Positions 22,739 through 37,700 of a stretch of DNA of 64,000 bases are shown here, piece after piece (the first letter of the stretch is position 1; each line of letters begins with the position of its first letter). The DNA is from Monoplex corrugatus (Eukaryota; Mollusca; Gastropoda; Littorinimorpha; Ranellidae): assembly GCA_030674185.1 (NCBI GenBank), contig CM060306.1:41036983-41100982 (forward strand), in the 5' to 3' direction. Both the position numbers and the translations under genes were made by a program. Below the pieces are notes generated by a model. That model ran no database searches. It worked only from the letters and a program-made list of their open reading frames with translations, and was not told where the DNA came from.

Positions 22739-25700
22739 CTTTAACATAGATACACAGTGAGATCAGTTGTATTTCTTTGCTCAAAAATGTTGACAATGCA
22801 ACTCTGTTCAAGTAAGAAAGATGGTTATAACTGCAACACTGTTACTGTTTATATTGTTCACTTCAAATTCTAGAAATATATTTCACACTTGAATGTGACA
22901 ACTTTATTATCATTCCTTTACCAGGCATACCAGCTTCAGGCTTCCCTTGAGAAGTTTCTGTTACCCTCCCCCCAACCCAGGTGGTGATATTTATTACAGC
23001 ATAGTATTCCACATGAAGACTTATAGAGTACAGATTTTTACATGCTCCAGAACATCACAACCTGAAGTCATAATGGAATATTTTCCTATTCTTAACATTG
23101 TACAGTCCTGAACAGCATTTAGATACTTGTTACCATTGTTGTGTGCCTTTTGGTCATGACAATTATATTATTGCTGTGTGTTTTTTGATCACATATTATC
23201 ATGGCTGTACGTCTTTTGATCATATAACATGCTATCACTGCTGAGTGCCTTTTGATCATATAATAGTTATAACCATTGCTGTGTGTCTTTTACTAAATTT
23301 ATCCAAGATTCAAACTCAGTACTTCAAAGTAATACTAATGGTATTTTCAAAGGATTGGTCCATAAACAAAGAATGTGAGAGCAATGGTCTAAATGGAATT
23401 GTTTAAAAACAACAACAACAACAAAAAACCAGCACAGCTTTTAACTATGCATACCAGTCCAGGTAAAAATTTGAGCCCATGTTGGCCATGATGTGAACTA
23501 CTAAGCAATAATAGAAATGGCTGCCAGGTGTAGTGTGTCAAGCAATACTAGCCAGGTTAACAGCTTACCTGTGAAGGAGCACGTTTATTAGGGTCATCCA
23601 AATGAGCGAATAGCTCAGCGCCGATAGGGTGGCAGCCTACATACAGATCTCCGGTTGTGTGATCCACATTAATGTTGTCTGGCAGTGTGTGTAGGGGATA
23701 GATCTGTCGGAAGCAAGTAGTTTCACCATTTATGCAGACAAGTACAACATGAGTATGGTCACTGCACGCACACACACACATACACATGAGCATATGCACA
23801 TACACATAAAAATATACATATATGCACATCATACATAAACACAAGACAACAGCATATATGAAGGCACATACAATACATACACATGTACATGACAGACATA
23901 AGAACATACACTAACACCACATACACATGTACATGACAGACATAAGAACATACACTAACACCACATACACATGTACATGACAGACATAAGAACATACACT
24001 AACAGCACATACAATGTACATGACAGATATAAGAACATACACTAACAGACATACACATGTACATGACAGACATAAGAACATACACTAACAGCACATACAA
24101 TACATAACATGTACATGACAGATATAAGAACATACACTAACAGCACATACAACACATACACATGTACATGACAGATATAAGAACATACACTAACAGCACT
24201 ACACCATCCTTCACACGCAATGTAGACCTTTAAACATAATAACAGTGACAGTTATTTCATTGCTAAAATGTGACATGCACCTGTTCAAGTAAGAAGATGG
24301 TTATAACAGCAACACATGTTACTGTAACATTGATCAACTTACAAATTCTAGAATGTATTACACGAATATGACAATTTACTTAACATCCATACCAGACATG
24401 ACCAGCCAGGTTCCGAGAAGCTGTACCCTCCCACATACAATATATTACACATGTATCATGAAGATATAAGTACAATTTACTAGACACACAACTGACATCA
24501 TTGATATTCATACTAACATTAGAACAGTCCTGAAACACTTTACATACTTACCATTGTAGCATGACATGACATTATATACATTATACAACCATACACATGC
24601 TGACAATTGAACATACACTAACACCACTACATACATAACTGTACATGAAGTCCTTTGAACATAACTATAAACCATTAGCAGTTCTTTACAAATTACAGAT
24701 CAAACTAGACTTCAAAATAAACTACATGTATTTCAGATTAGGACATAATAACAAAATAACATGTACATGGAAGATTAAGAAACATACAACAACACAAAAA
24801 CAGCACAGTTTTAACATCATACCATCCATAAAATTTCATGTATGCGATATAGAACATACACTAAAATCACATTATTCAATTACATTACATACCTGATACA
24901 TTAGCAGATATAAGAAACTACAGCGAATCACCACATACAATACGTACACAATGTACTGACAGATATAAGAAACATAACTAACACACATACAATACATACA
25001 CATTACATGACAGATATAAGACATACACTAACAACACATACACATGTACATGACAGACATAAGAACATACACTAACAACACATACAATACATACACATGT
25101 ACATGACAGATATAAGAACATACACTAACAACACATACACATGTACATGACATGACATAAGAACATACACTAACACACATACAATACATACACATGTACA
25201 TGACAGATATAAGAACATACACTAACAACATACAATACAACAATGTACATGACAGACATAAGAACATACACTAACAACACATACAATACATACACATGTA
25301 CATGACAGATATAAGAACATACACTAACAAACATACACATGTACATGACAGACATAGAACATACACTAACACCACATACAATACATACACATGTACATGA
25401 CAGACATAAGAACATACACTAACAACACATACAATACATACACAATGTACATGACAGATATAAGAACATACACTAAACAATACACATACACATGTACATG
25501 ACAGATATAAGAACATACACTAACACCATACAATACATACACATGTACATGACAGATATAAGAACATACACTAACAACACATACAATACATACACATGTA
25601 CATGACAGATATAAGAACATACACTAATAACACATACACATGTACATGACAGATATAAGAACATACACTAACAAACATACACATGTACATGACAGATATA

Positions 25701-28700
25701 AGAACATACACTAACAACACTACTACACATGTACATGACAGATATAAGAACATACACTAACAACACATACACATGTACATGACAGATATAAGAACATACA
25801 CTAAAACAACATACATACACATGTACATGACAGATATAAGAACATACACTAACAACACATACAATACTACACATGTACATGACAGATATAAGAACATACA
25901 CTAACAACACATACAATACATACACATGTACATGACAGATATAAGAACATACACTAACAACACATACACATGTACATGACAGACATAAGAACATACACTA
26001 ACAACACATACAATACATACACATGTACATGACAGATATAAGAACATACACTAACAACACATACACATGTACATGACAGACATAAGAACATACACTAACA
26101 GCACATACAATACATACACATGTACATGACAGATATAAGAACATACACTAACAACACATACACATGTACATGACAGACATAAGAACATACACTAACAGCA
26201 CATACAATACATACACATGTACATGACAGATATAAGAACATACACTAACAACACATACACATGTACATGACAGACATAGGAACATACACTAACAACACAT
26301 ACACATGTACATGACTGACATAAGAACATACACTAACATATACAATCTAGATTTCGTTCTAATCAAATAAAGTCTAGTGCAAGATTTACCATTAACAAGA
26401 GACCAATACAACCATGACATGCTTTCACAAAATGAAACAAACAAAAAAATAAATGAAACATGAAAATAAATCAATGCACAACAGCAGAAGACAGAAACCT
26501 GTTCTAATATACACTCAAATCATAAAATGCCATAGATTTAATGATCACAAAAGCAGAAACAGATATTTCATAAATCACACTATCCATTAAGAAAACAACA
26601 ACAATAATAAACTGACAGAGAAAGACTTAGATGGGTGCTGATATCTAATAGTGCATCAAAATTATTGCTAAGCTTTGCTGCATTTTAATAACTAGGTGAA
26701 ACATAGAACCAACACACTTCTTATACACATATACTAAGAGAGAACTTAGAAAATGGAAAGACGGAAATATAGAACAGGGAAAGAAAGAAATATAGGAACA
26801 TTTTTCCAATCCCTTAGAATATGCGAGCATGAAACGTACATCTGGCAGAATCTGAAGCACAAAATATGAAAAAAATTTATCGTCTCCATTAGAACCAAAA
26901 ATCACTTAGCAATAAATATTTTTCCTATTTGTGCATCAGATTCTGCCTGGATCAATACTATGTCTAAAGTATCAGGCAACTACATATGTAATGGATAAAA
27001 ACTGAACATGTATCATGTATCCAAGGATTTTTGTAAAGTGTCTACGTACTGGAAGGCCTGTGTGTAAGGCATCCATATAGTGGAAGGTCTTTTTGACAGG
27101 CATGATAGTCAAGTGGATAATTGTTGGACTTCCAATTGGAAGGTCCCAGGTTTGGATCCCCCTACCCATCTCTGGCTAGTGAATAAAGAGCGGAGAATTT
27201 TCTGATCTCCGGGTCAACATATGTGCAGGAGATTTTTCTATCTCTTAGGTGAACATGTCTGCAGACCCGCCAGTGCCCATATCCCTTTGTGTGTATATTC
27301 TTGCAGAGTATCAAATATGCACAATAAAGATCCTATAAATAATGTCAGAGGCTGGCTTATGGAAACATAAAAACACCCCGCCATATGCACGCCCACCAAA
27401 GATGCAGACCGTGGAAGGTGGTCAGCTTGCCTTACAGCTTGAGTATTCATGTGCCAATAAAAAGTCTAATTATGTACAACACACAGCGAGTCCAAAGTTT
27501 GGAGAACAGCACTGCTACATGAGAACAATTCATAATCATACAAAATATATAAGCCTTATGAAAATCGGTAAGCGCATGACATGAGTTCAACTTTTATCTT
27601 TAGACATACAATTATGCCATTTCTCTGACTTGGAGTCTAAATGAGCACTTGTATTTGTATATGCAAACACAAGTCATAAAAAGAAGGGAAAAAAAAGGAG
27701 AAAACCCTTGACTGTATCTACTAAATGCAAACATGTACAGAGCAAGTGACAGGGCAAATCTTGTATATGTTTTGTTTTGCTTCTGATACCTGTCTTAAAA
27801 CAACATGTCTTAATACTCACAATCAATAGCTGAGTAAATACCACAACAACAAAAAAGTTATAATTTCACATGCTCTTTACCTGCTGCAAAGTGAGGGAGT
27901 TGTCTTTGTTCCTTCTGAACACTCTGATCTCAAAGCCCAAGCATGCTGCTACGTAGATATACCTACAAGAACAGAAGACGCATATTGAATATTGTATTGA
28001 AATCATAGTCAAGCAAATTTTTATGTATGAAATGAGGTCTGCTCTCTCAGTGCAGAGCATATCACTGTAGAATACCACCAACCATTTTTTTTTTGGTGCA
28101 TCTTTCCTGTTTGTGTGTCCTTTTTGTTTGTATACTGAATAGGATTTACCATGTAACTTAACCAGAAGTTACCTTTATCATCATGTGTTCTTTTACTTGT
28201 GCAAAGTGCATGCTGCTCAGGGATCACACATTTATCATCTGTTTGTGAAAAGTCTGGCGTCTGTTCAAGAGGGATCCATCACACTCTTAATAATCACATG
28301 TGCATTCCACCCAAATCTGCCAGAATTATCAGGCAGATTCCTTGAGGCTGCACAAAACCCTATGTGCTGGCAAGGTCTTCATATGGGATGGAAGGTGAGA
28401 ATGGGATTTATGAAATACTAAGCTGAAACCACATGTATGACTGGAGCACTGAGATGAACAGAAAATGGACCAGTATTTATGTTACAGTCTGAAACTGAAC
28501 CCAAGACATCAAATATTGAGTTCATGGCTCTATCACTACACCTTAACTCTTTTCATACCTGGAGAATGGTTTTCCATTGTGCAGAATTGTTACCATTCCT
28601 TCCTGTAGGCAGAAAACCCGGCAGAACAAACATGTTTCTTCTTTTCTGCAGCATGGAAAATCATTCTTGTGGTACTCTCTTTTAAGTTCACGCCAGTTGT

Positions 28701-31700
28701 GTCATCAGTGCACATCATCAGTATTTGACCAGATCAGTCACAGGACACTGTGTGCTAGGCATTCCCTCCTCCCTTCCTTAACAATGGGTAAAGGGTCAGC
28801 ACCACATTCTTGCAGTGAGACTTAAATGGTGGTGACAACTGTTTCGACAATTGATATGTGACCTTGGATTGTATCAAATATATTTAAAATTTTTAATACG
28901 AAATATTATCTTTTTAACCTATGTGTCACCAATAATGTCATCTATGATGTCAAATGGGCTATTGTTGTTATTTTAGTTTAAAGCCCAGTCGACAGTGTAC
29001 AGCCATATCAGGTCTATACCTATTTCGATACACACACAATACTTCAACAGAAAAAAAGGAAAAGAAAATTAAGTGCACATATCAATACATTTATGCACAT
29101 GATCTAAAAAGATGCCCCTGGCATTGACCACTCCACCCAATTTATCACACAGGGATTTAAAAAACATGCCTGAACACAAATTTTAAACATAACAAAAAAC
29201 AGGCCTAAATTACCTAAAACTGCTTCTGCATATCTCATTTCCTAGAGCCAAAAATTCACTTAATACATGTACCCAATTATCAATCCTAAGAAAAGTAAGC
29301 AAAACTTTATCAAACATGTACAGATTAATGGACCGGCAAGGCAGAAAACGATAGGAAGAAATGACAGAAAGCAAAGAAACATGGCAGAAACAAAGAGAGT
29401 GACAGAAAAGAGGAAACTCTAGCACACAATTTCCAGAAGGTGGGGATTACTACTTAAACTGAAAGAGCCCCTGGCATCCTCATCGCCTGGGGGTGTCAAA
29501 TGGGTCACAGGCAACTTCTCATCATTTTTGTACACAACGGTATATGACTTTCTTACTGCATGGCAAACAGAACAGTCATACTTTGTTGTTCAAATGAGCA
29601 TCCCTTTCTCTTGTTTCTGTATCTATCTAAATGCAGGAATGAAGGAAATACAAGTACCACTAATATTTAGAAATATAAAACACACAACAGATTCTGGTTT
29701 CTCTTAGTATGGGCTGGCAGTTTCTGTCAGTGTCAGAACGGAACCTTATTTATGTCATTCTAAAACTTGGCATTCTACAACCAGTAAAGTAGCCTAATTC
29801 CAGTCTAAATGAAAAGCAATCCATTCCACACAAACATAAGCATCATGCTGATATGTAAATCAAAAGGGATCACATACGTTATGCAGTGACGTGACACTGG
29901 TCAGTAAGTAAAACCTATATGGACATCAGTATTAGAAAACACTATCAGTAAAAACACTGTCAGTAAACAAGCAAGAACAAGCTCTGTATCCATTTACAGT
30001 GAGCTGAACAATACACAAGTTTACAATTACTGCAAGAATTTCCAAAGTATATTACAGAATGTCCTGATGTTTATTCAAATTTTGTTCAAAAGCAAATTTA
30101 GTCATGATGTTTATTAAGTTTGTTCAAAAGCAATTAGTCATAACATGTCAACAGGATTCCTTCAATGTCAAAATCATTACCAAACATGTAAGCCATATAG
30201 GCCTACTGTTTAATTCTTTGGCAGCTTATGATAAAAATAATTGGATATCAGATTCTAATTTTACTGGGCTCACACGGTAAAAACACAAACTTCTTCAGAA
30301 GTCTGAAACGCTTCTGGCAAATGTTCAGAGTTATGATATCTGACCCTGACATTTGTTATAACATTTGTTAGAAGTTTTTCTTCGATGATGTCAGACTAAA
30401 TGAAAAAATTCTTAATTTTTTAAGGAGTGTCTTTCATAACACCTCATTTAACAACTGATAAACTTCCCTTGTTCTAAATCTATTTTCACAGTCCAAACAA
30501 TTGTTTTCAAATATTCTGTCTCAGAATGAACATCACAGACTTCTTTCCTCAATAATGAATCTGCATCCAGTGCTCCAATCCACAATGAAAACAACTTCCT
30601 TTCCTCTGGAGTGAAAATGGTGTTACACAGAACAGAACTACAAACCAATAAAACAAACAAAAGACAACAAACATCAGCAACAATGATAAACCAACAAATA
30701 TTAGCAACATCAACACAAAAAATATTGTACATCAGTTGCATACATTACTAACAACAGCATCAATAACACACACACAAGAAGCATGAATTTTAAATTAGCA
30801 TAAAAACAGAAATGGTGCACACAGACAAGAAAAAATATTGTGAATTAAAAAAATAAATGAAAACAAAACAAAGAAACCAACAAAAAAGCACAAAATCAAA
30901 GCAATCAACACAAACCTCCAAACTACAACCAAAACCAACGAACTGTGAAAACAGCCATTACTGACACAGCCAGAAAGAGGATGGATGGTTGGTCATGCAG
31001 CACAACAGGTGATTCTGTGCTCCACACCACAACAGCTGACTCACTGCTGATCTTCGACAAAAGATGACGCCAGACCACAAGCGCCCATCAAGCCGTTGAC
31101 CACTTCCTGACAGAGACTGTGCTCACAAAACACCACAGTGGACCATGGCATCAGCGCCAGCACCTCCACAACCATTCTCATTCCGCTGTGCTCACTGAAC
31201 ATGTTGCTCAGGTAAAACTCCGTACTGCTCACTGCCACCACATCGCTCAAACTGAAACCGTATGCATAGGTCGAAATGGGTTCATCTCATATGACATACA
31301 GTGTCGCTCAGCAGCACAAAAATGATGATTTAGTCACACGCATACATACACAATGGGCATTACTTGGGTCTCCTCTGTAATCGCGGGCACAAGGATTCCC
31401 AAACAAATGTGATGGTGGATCAAATCATGAGTGGCATCACAGAATACAAAAGCATAGTGCAGGACTACTGCACAGAATTTTGTGCCTTTAGTTTGCCAGA
31501 CTAGCACATTTTCACAAGCATTTTCTTTCTTGAATAGTACCAGCCATATGAAAAAGTGTGAGTTAAAGATACGCATAAATGGTAGATTCCAGGAGTAAGA
31601 TCAGACAAAAGTATTTAATGTCATTTTCTTCATCTACACATATTTCTAGGTACATGCGTGAGTGTGACTAAAGACAACACTGTTGTGCAGCTAAGACAAT

Positions 31701-34700
31701 ATATCCAATCATTGCTACAACAGCCCCCAGTCCTTACCCAAACAGAGTTTGACCAGATCATAATGTACGGTGAAGACCTGAGTCTGTCTTACCGGCCATC
31801 CGCAGACATGACTATTCCATTAGGGGAGACCATGCCATCAGCAACACTGCTGTAGTTCTTGCCGTCATAGTAAACCACATCCGTTAAGGGAAGAAACAAC
31901 AGTGTTTCCAGGAGAAGCATGGTGGGGTTGTGGAAGTACTGATAATTGGTGAAATAGAAACTGTTCTCTCCAGTTGGATGAACACTGTTCACTCTGCAAA
32001 GTATGAAACTGGTCAACACATGCATGCCTACATTGTCGTTTTCTTCCTACAAAAGAAGCCAGAACTTTTCTTAATACACTCAGTTCAGTTCAGTTCAGTT
32101 CATACTGCTTCTAGCACAGCAGACTACTCAAGCCATATCAGGACAAACACCACGTCAAAATACAACTCCAAGTTAAATAAAAAAGACAACAGTTAAACAC
32201 CAAGCTCATGATTATCTTTCCAGAGTAAAATGCATTTAAAAAATGTTCCCATACATGTAACCATATAATATGAAATCTACTGATCTGGAGGATCTCTGTG
32301 GAGATTCTTCACAGAGTCTGCAGTATAATGTTTATGTTTCACATCATGCCAGTCCAAGCATTCAACAAGGTGTCTGATGCTGTATGGCTCGTCACACCAC
32401 AGTGCTTCTTCATTACTAAAAAACAGGTATGAGCGAGTGTAGTGTGTTACCTGTGTGTAACCTGCACAACACTCTACAGTTCCCAGGTACAGATGACAGA
32501 ATCTGTCAAAGGTCAGGGCAGACATGGAAAAGTTTGTTGTCTACCTGGTTGTTCCAATCTACCCGCTAGAAATTATTCACATAAGTCTGCACTCTGGTTT
32601 TCAGATCCGTGTAAGGGGTGATGGATCTTGACATCTATTCTGTTGTGGCATTCTTGACAAGGCAGTCAGCCTTTTTATTATCTTTAATACCAACGTGGCC
32701 CAGAGCCCAGGTAAAAAAAAAAAAAAAAAAATGCTGTTAGCCATCAAATCTTAAGACAGGGAAAAAAATTATAAAAATTTCAGAAAGATCCGAGTGACTA
32801 CGTTTTGGCCAGCAATCGTCTGAAAAGCAGAAATGGAATCTAAAAAAGACGATGAGTTCTTCACGCTGGATTGGAACATCATTTTTAGCATCAAAACCCA
32901 AGCAGTCAGTTTGGCAGTATCGACAGAACTGTCAGATGGAGTATGTTTTGAAAATAATCAATAGTGAATAGCAAAACAAAAAGCAGCAGCAGCGATACCT
33001 TCATCAGACTTTGATCCATCTGTGGATATTTGTGGGTTAATGGACATTTTTTTGCAGCAGTTCCGCATAAAACAACATGTATGCTGATTGACATGAAAGA
33101 ATCTTTACATAAGGAAGCAAGATCAAAACAGACCTTGGGCGTTTTGAAGATCCATGGAAGACTGTCCGAAAATTTAGAGAAATCTAAAACAAACTGCTAG
33201 ATCAGTATCTGCCTTTTGCATGTGACTATCTTTTAATACACACACAGGAGTAAAGTATACAATAATTCCAGCTTGCTTGAACTATTGGGTATTCAATCAC
33301 GTCACCTGACTTCATGTTTTCTGTCCATTTGCATTGGGAGGTTATCACAGCAGCAGCTAAATGGGAAATCTGGCAAACACTTATGTTGTAGCTGTGGAAC
33401 GTGTCTGTCACTTTGTCTAGCTGGTGCAGCTATGGTCTTCACTGGATCTGAAGCCCAATCACCTGGTGCTGTAAGCCTCAAGGGCTGGCTGGCTGGTTGA
33501 CTGGCATCTTGGTCAGGGGTCTAAACAATTTGATCTGCCGTTGCGTGACGTAATTGTTGACTGGAGTTGCTCCAGCTATCCCTTGGATCTCTTCGTTTCT
33601 ACTCGTCTCTCTTTTAGTTTTGACAACTGCTGTTCTGGGCCTTCTCATCTCACAGACTGTGATCTTTCTCTCAAATGATCCGTTTAATGTGCAGACCTGG
33701 TACTGGTAAGTCAGTGTGGATATACAGACTGTACTGGTAAGCCTGACTTGTTTAACAGAGATGTTTGGAGATTTTAGAAGGCATGAAAGTTGGTTGCTCA
33801 CTGCATTGCATTCTGACATTTGTCTTTTGAAACATGTCATCTACTTTACTAAAACAAAACAATAAAACAACAAAAACAACAAAATAACAACAACAAAATC
33901 AAACCCAAAAACATATAAGGCAAAAAGGTCACACACATGAAAAGCAAAAAAACCTTGTTTCAACTCAAACCAGATACTTTTGCACACTACCCTTTCCCCA
34001 CCTCCCATAACAATTTTTGTTTACAACTACAAATACTCTTATTCATAATATTATCTTCTGCTGATCACTGCAGATTCCCCCCTCCCTACCTCCCATAACA
34101 ATTCTTGTTTGTAACTACAGATAATTCTAGTCATATCTTCTGCTGATTACTGCAGGTTCCACCCCACTCCCCTCCCCACCTCCCACAACAACCCTTGTTT
34201 AGAACTACAGATACTTTTTATATCTTCTGCTTATTACTGCATGTTCCACCACCACCCGACCTTCTCTTCACTTCCAACAACAATCCTGGTTAACAGCTTC
34301 TATTTATTTCTTCTGCTTAATACTGTAGGTTCCACCCCCACCATCTACCCACCTCCCATGACATGCCAGATTACAGCTACAGATGTTTCTATCTTTCGCT
34401 AATTACTGTAGATTTCTTGAACTTGGTAATGCATTTGTGACTATATATTTATTCATAACGAAAGAAAAATATAAAGTAAACGGAAATACTGCAGATTTCT
34501 TGAACTTGGTAACACATTTGCATACATTTATATTCATTCAAAATGAAAGAGAAAAACACAAGTAAATGGAAAATGCATCTTGCAAAATACTGCACTAGAA
34601 TCTATTGTACATTTTTCTTCTTTTTCAATTTCTTAAAAATATTGATTTTTTTAATATTCTAAAAATCATTTAAAAGTGAAAATTTATACAGACACTTTGA

Positions 34701-37700
34701 GGGCCTCGCCAGAGTAATAGGCTTGATGTTTCAGCTCCATTGCAACGGGATCAAAGACAAACTTCTCAATTCTGTCTGCTACTGGCTGTTCTTCACAGTG
34801 GTTCACAACAAACACCACATGGTGACCTGAACATACACAAACACATACCACACAGAGACCTGATCACACATCAGAATTCTTCTTTCCCTCTCTGTTTATT
34901 AGTTGACTTATTATAAGGCAAAGGGGAATTAGAGCACCTGGTCACAACAGGAAAGCTGGAAGGAAAGAGAACACCAGGTAGACCCAGGGAGAAAATATTG
35001 GATGGACTTGCAGGGTGGCTGAGGACAGAGAGGGTAGGAGATGTACTTACAGCAACAAGAGATAGATTCGTATGGAAGGCCATGATCGACAACGCAGTGC
35101 AACAGGGCACATGATGATGATGATGATGACATAAGGTTGTATCTAATTCAAAATGTCTGAAGTGGTAAGTTTTCACACAAAATATTTTCTATACGAATCT
35201 TAACTGTCATTAGAATGATCTGAAGGTAATAAAACACGGAACAGCGGTCCTTTCACATAAATAATATAAAAAAAAGAAGCAATGACAAAAACTGTCTCTC
35301 TTCCATCTAAAATCTATTTTAACACCTGGCAGCGAAAGTGACCATTTTTTCCAGTTCCTGCTGGCTGCCAAGGCGCTCATCGTTAGTGGAGCTGTAGCTG
35401 ACCATGTCACCTGTCGCTCCACTTGATGGATATGATATTACAGCAATATAGCTGTCTGGGCAACCACAGTGGTTAAACTATGGCTGTACTGCTTTGTTAA
35501 AAAAAATTCTTCTGTAGTTTTAAATAACTAAACTGCATTAAGTTTGTTACTGTCACAGCATATGTGTGAAAACTGAAAAAGTGCAAATACTAGGGGTGTT
35601 TTATATCTGACAGTGCAATTGCAACAGTATAAAAGCTCATCAAACTGTTGATGCAGTAATTCAGAAATTATTTCTAAAAATATAGGCCTACAACCAAGCA
35701 ATCAACCAAGTAAAAACAACAGCAATGTTTAAGAAGTTAAACATCATTAGAAAAAAAAAAGACCCCCAAAAGTCAAGAGTGCACATCTTGGTCATGGGGT
35801 TAGAAGGAACGCTCAATCAAGTTTTTACTGAATTTCAATAAAGTGATCTGGCAGCAATGCAGGGTCTCCTCTCATGAGCAGTCTTACAGTGGGCTGACAT
35901 CCCTCACTCCTATGGACTTCCTAATACAGTACTGTAACTTACTGTTATTGCCAATGTTTAAAGCCCAGCCGACTGCACAGTGCTGTATCAGAGCTATAAC
36001 CATCTCAAAAAGAACACCATATCTCATGGGAGGAAAAAAAAAAACACCAGGAAAAGAAAATTAAGTACACATATCAATGCATTCGTGCACATATCTAAGG
36101 ATATACCCCTGGTGTTGACCGCTCCATCCAATTTATCACCAGGAAATTAAAAAAAAAGCCTGAATATTCTGTACATCACATTTCCTCAGAGTGAAAAAAG
36201 CACTTGAATATATGTACCCAATTGTCAATCTTAAGAGAAAGTGTATACGGCTTTGTAGGACACGTACAGTAAATGGACTAGCAGGGCATAAACTGACAAG
36301 AAGAAATTGCAGAAAGCAAACGAGCAAGGCAGAAACAAAGACAGTGACAGAAAAGAGGAAATTTCTGGCAAAGAATTTCCAGAAGGTGGGGATACCATCT
36401 ACAGTGAAAGAGCTCCTGGCATTCCCATGGTGAAGAGTACTAAATAAATTTGGATTTGGTGTGATTTATGAGTGATGCACAGGAAATGCCAGATGCGACA
36501 CAGATGATGGGTTGTGTTGTTATTGTTGTTTAAAGTCCAGCCGCCTGAGTAGAGCCATATCAGGGCTACAACCACTTCAAAACATATACAATACTTCAAT
36601 GTGAGAAAAAAAAGAAAGAAAATAAAGTACATGTACCAATGCATTGCGCAAATAATCTAAGGACATGCCCCTGGCATTGACCACTCTGTCCAATTTATCG
36701 CACAGGGGATTTACAAAAAAAACCCCCACCTGAATACAAATTTAAGCATCCTAAAGACACCCAAACATACATAAAAACGGGCATAAATTACCTAAACTTG
36801 CTTCCACATATCTTACCTCCCTACAGCCAAAAATGCACTTAATACATGTACCCAATTATCAATTCTAAGAAAAAGTATGTAAGACTTTATCAAACACATA
36901 CAGATGAATGGACCAGCAAGGCAGAAAATGATAGGAAGGAATGAAAGAAAGCAAAGAAACAAGGCAGAAACAAAGAGAGTGACAGAAAAGAGGAAATTTC
37001 TAGCACAGAATTTCCAGAAGGTGGGAATACATTTATTCTGAAAGAGCCCCTGGCATCCCCACGGGAGTAGAAGATGGGTCAGCATAATGTACACAAAACA
37101 AACAAAAACAAACAACAAAACAAAACTCAACCTTTAGTCTTGTCCTCCCACACACTGATGCCATGGGGACGGAAGGTGTCTACATTAAACTTGTCAGTAG
37201 ATGCAATCTTCAGCTCCTTTACCCCCTGGTCCAAATTCTTTAAGTTTAACAGGTAAACACGCCCCTTGACCTTGTTTTGACGACGGTACTCTTTCACAGT
37301 GGGACTCAAACTGTGTTGGTCAAAGCCCTGAAAATGATAATGATAATGGTGCTAATAATAACATCAACAAATTATTGCTTGTTTATTCTTGTGTGTGACA
37401 AAAATGGAAAAGGATAATGAATAAATACACCAGTGAGAGACAGAAATACAGTGGTGGGGGAAAGCAAGATAATTTTTTACTTATGAGGGTAGTGGAATAA
37501 GCAAAACAAATGCTTTAAAACATTTAGCCCTTGCTCATACAAGGTCTAAACTAATAAATGAAACATACACACCACAAAGACATGAAAGTAATACATGTGG
37601 CTAATTTCTGGTAATTTTTTTAATATTTTGGTCAAAATCAGCAATTTAAAGGAAAAGTTATGCCCCTTTGACTGCAATTCCACTGAGTTAATCCTCTGCA

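Noticed and set aside
24990..25994. Series of overlapping minus-strand ORFs of 60-108 codons rich in Cys, Val, Tyr and His
   Set aside because: They are translations of the 43/52-bp minisatellite, which happens to lack stops in one frame; no start context, domain or splice structure.
23758..26345. CRISPR-like regular repeat spacing
   Set aside because: Units are contiguous tandem copies without unique spacers, and the context is an animal intron.
32277..32525. 82-codon minus-strand ORF considered as a PON exon
   Set aside because: Its residues match the C-terminal part of I-type LINE ORF2, not PON, and it continues a LINE RNase H relic just upstream.
33478..33840. 120-codon minus-strand ORF upstream of the LINE relic
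   Set aside because: Could be part of the LINE's other ORF, but no motif is clear enough to support it.
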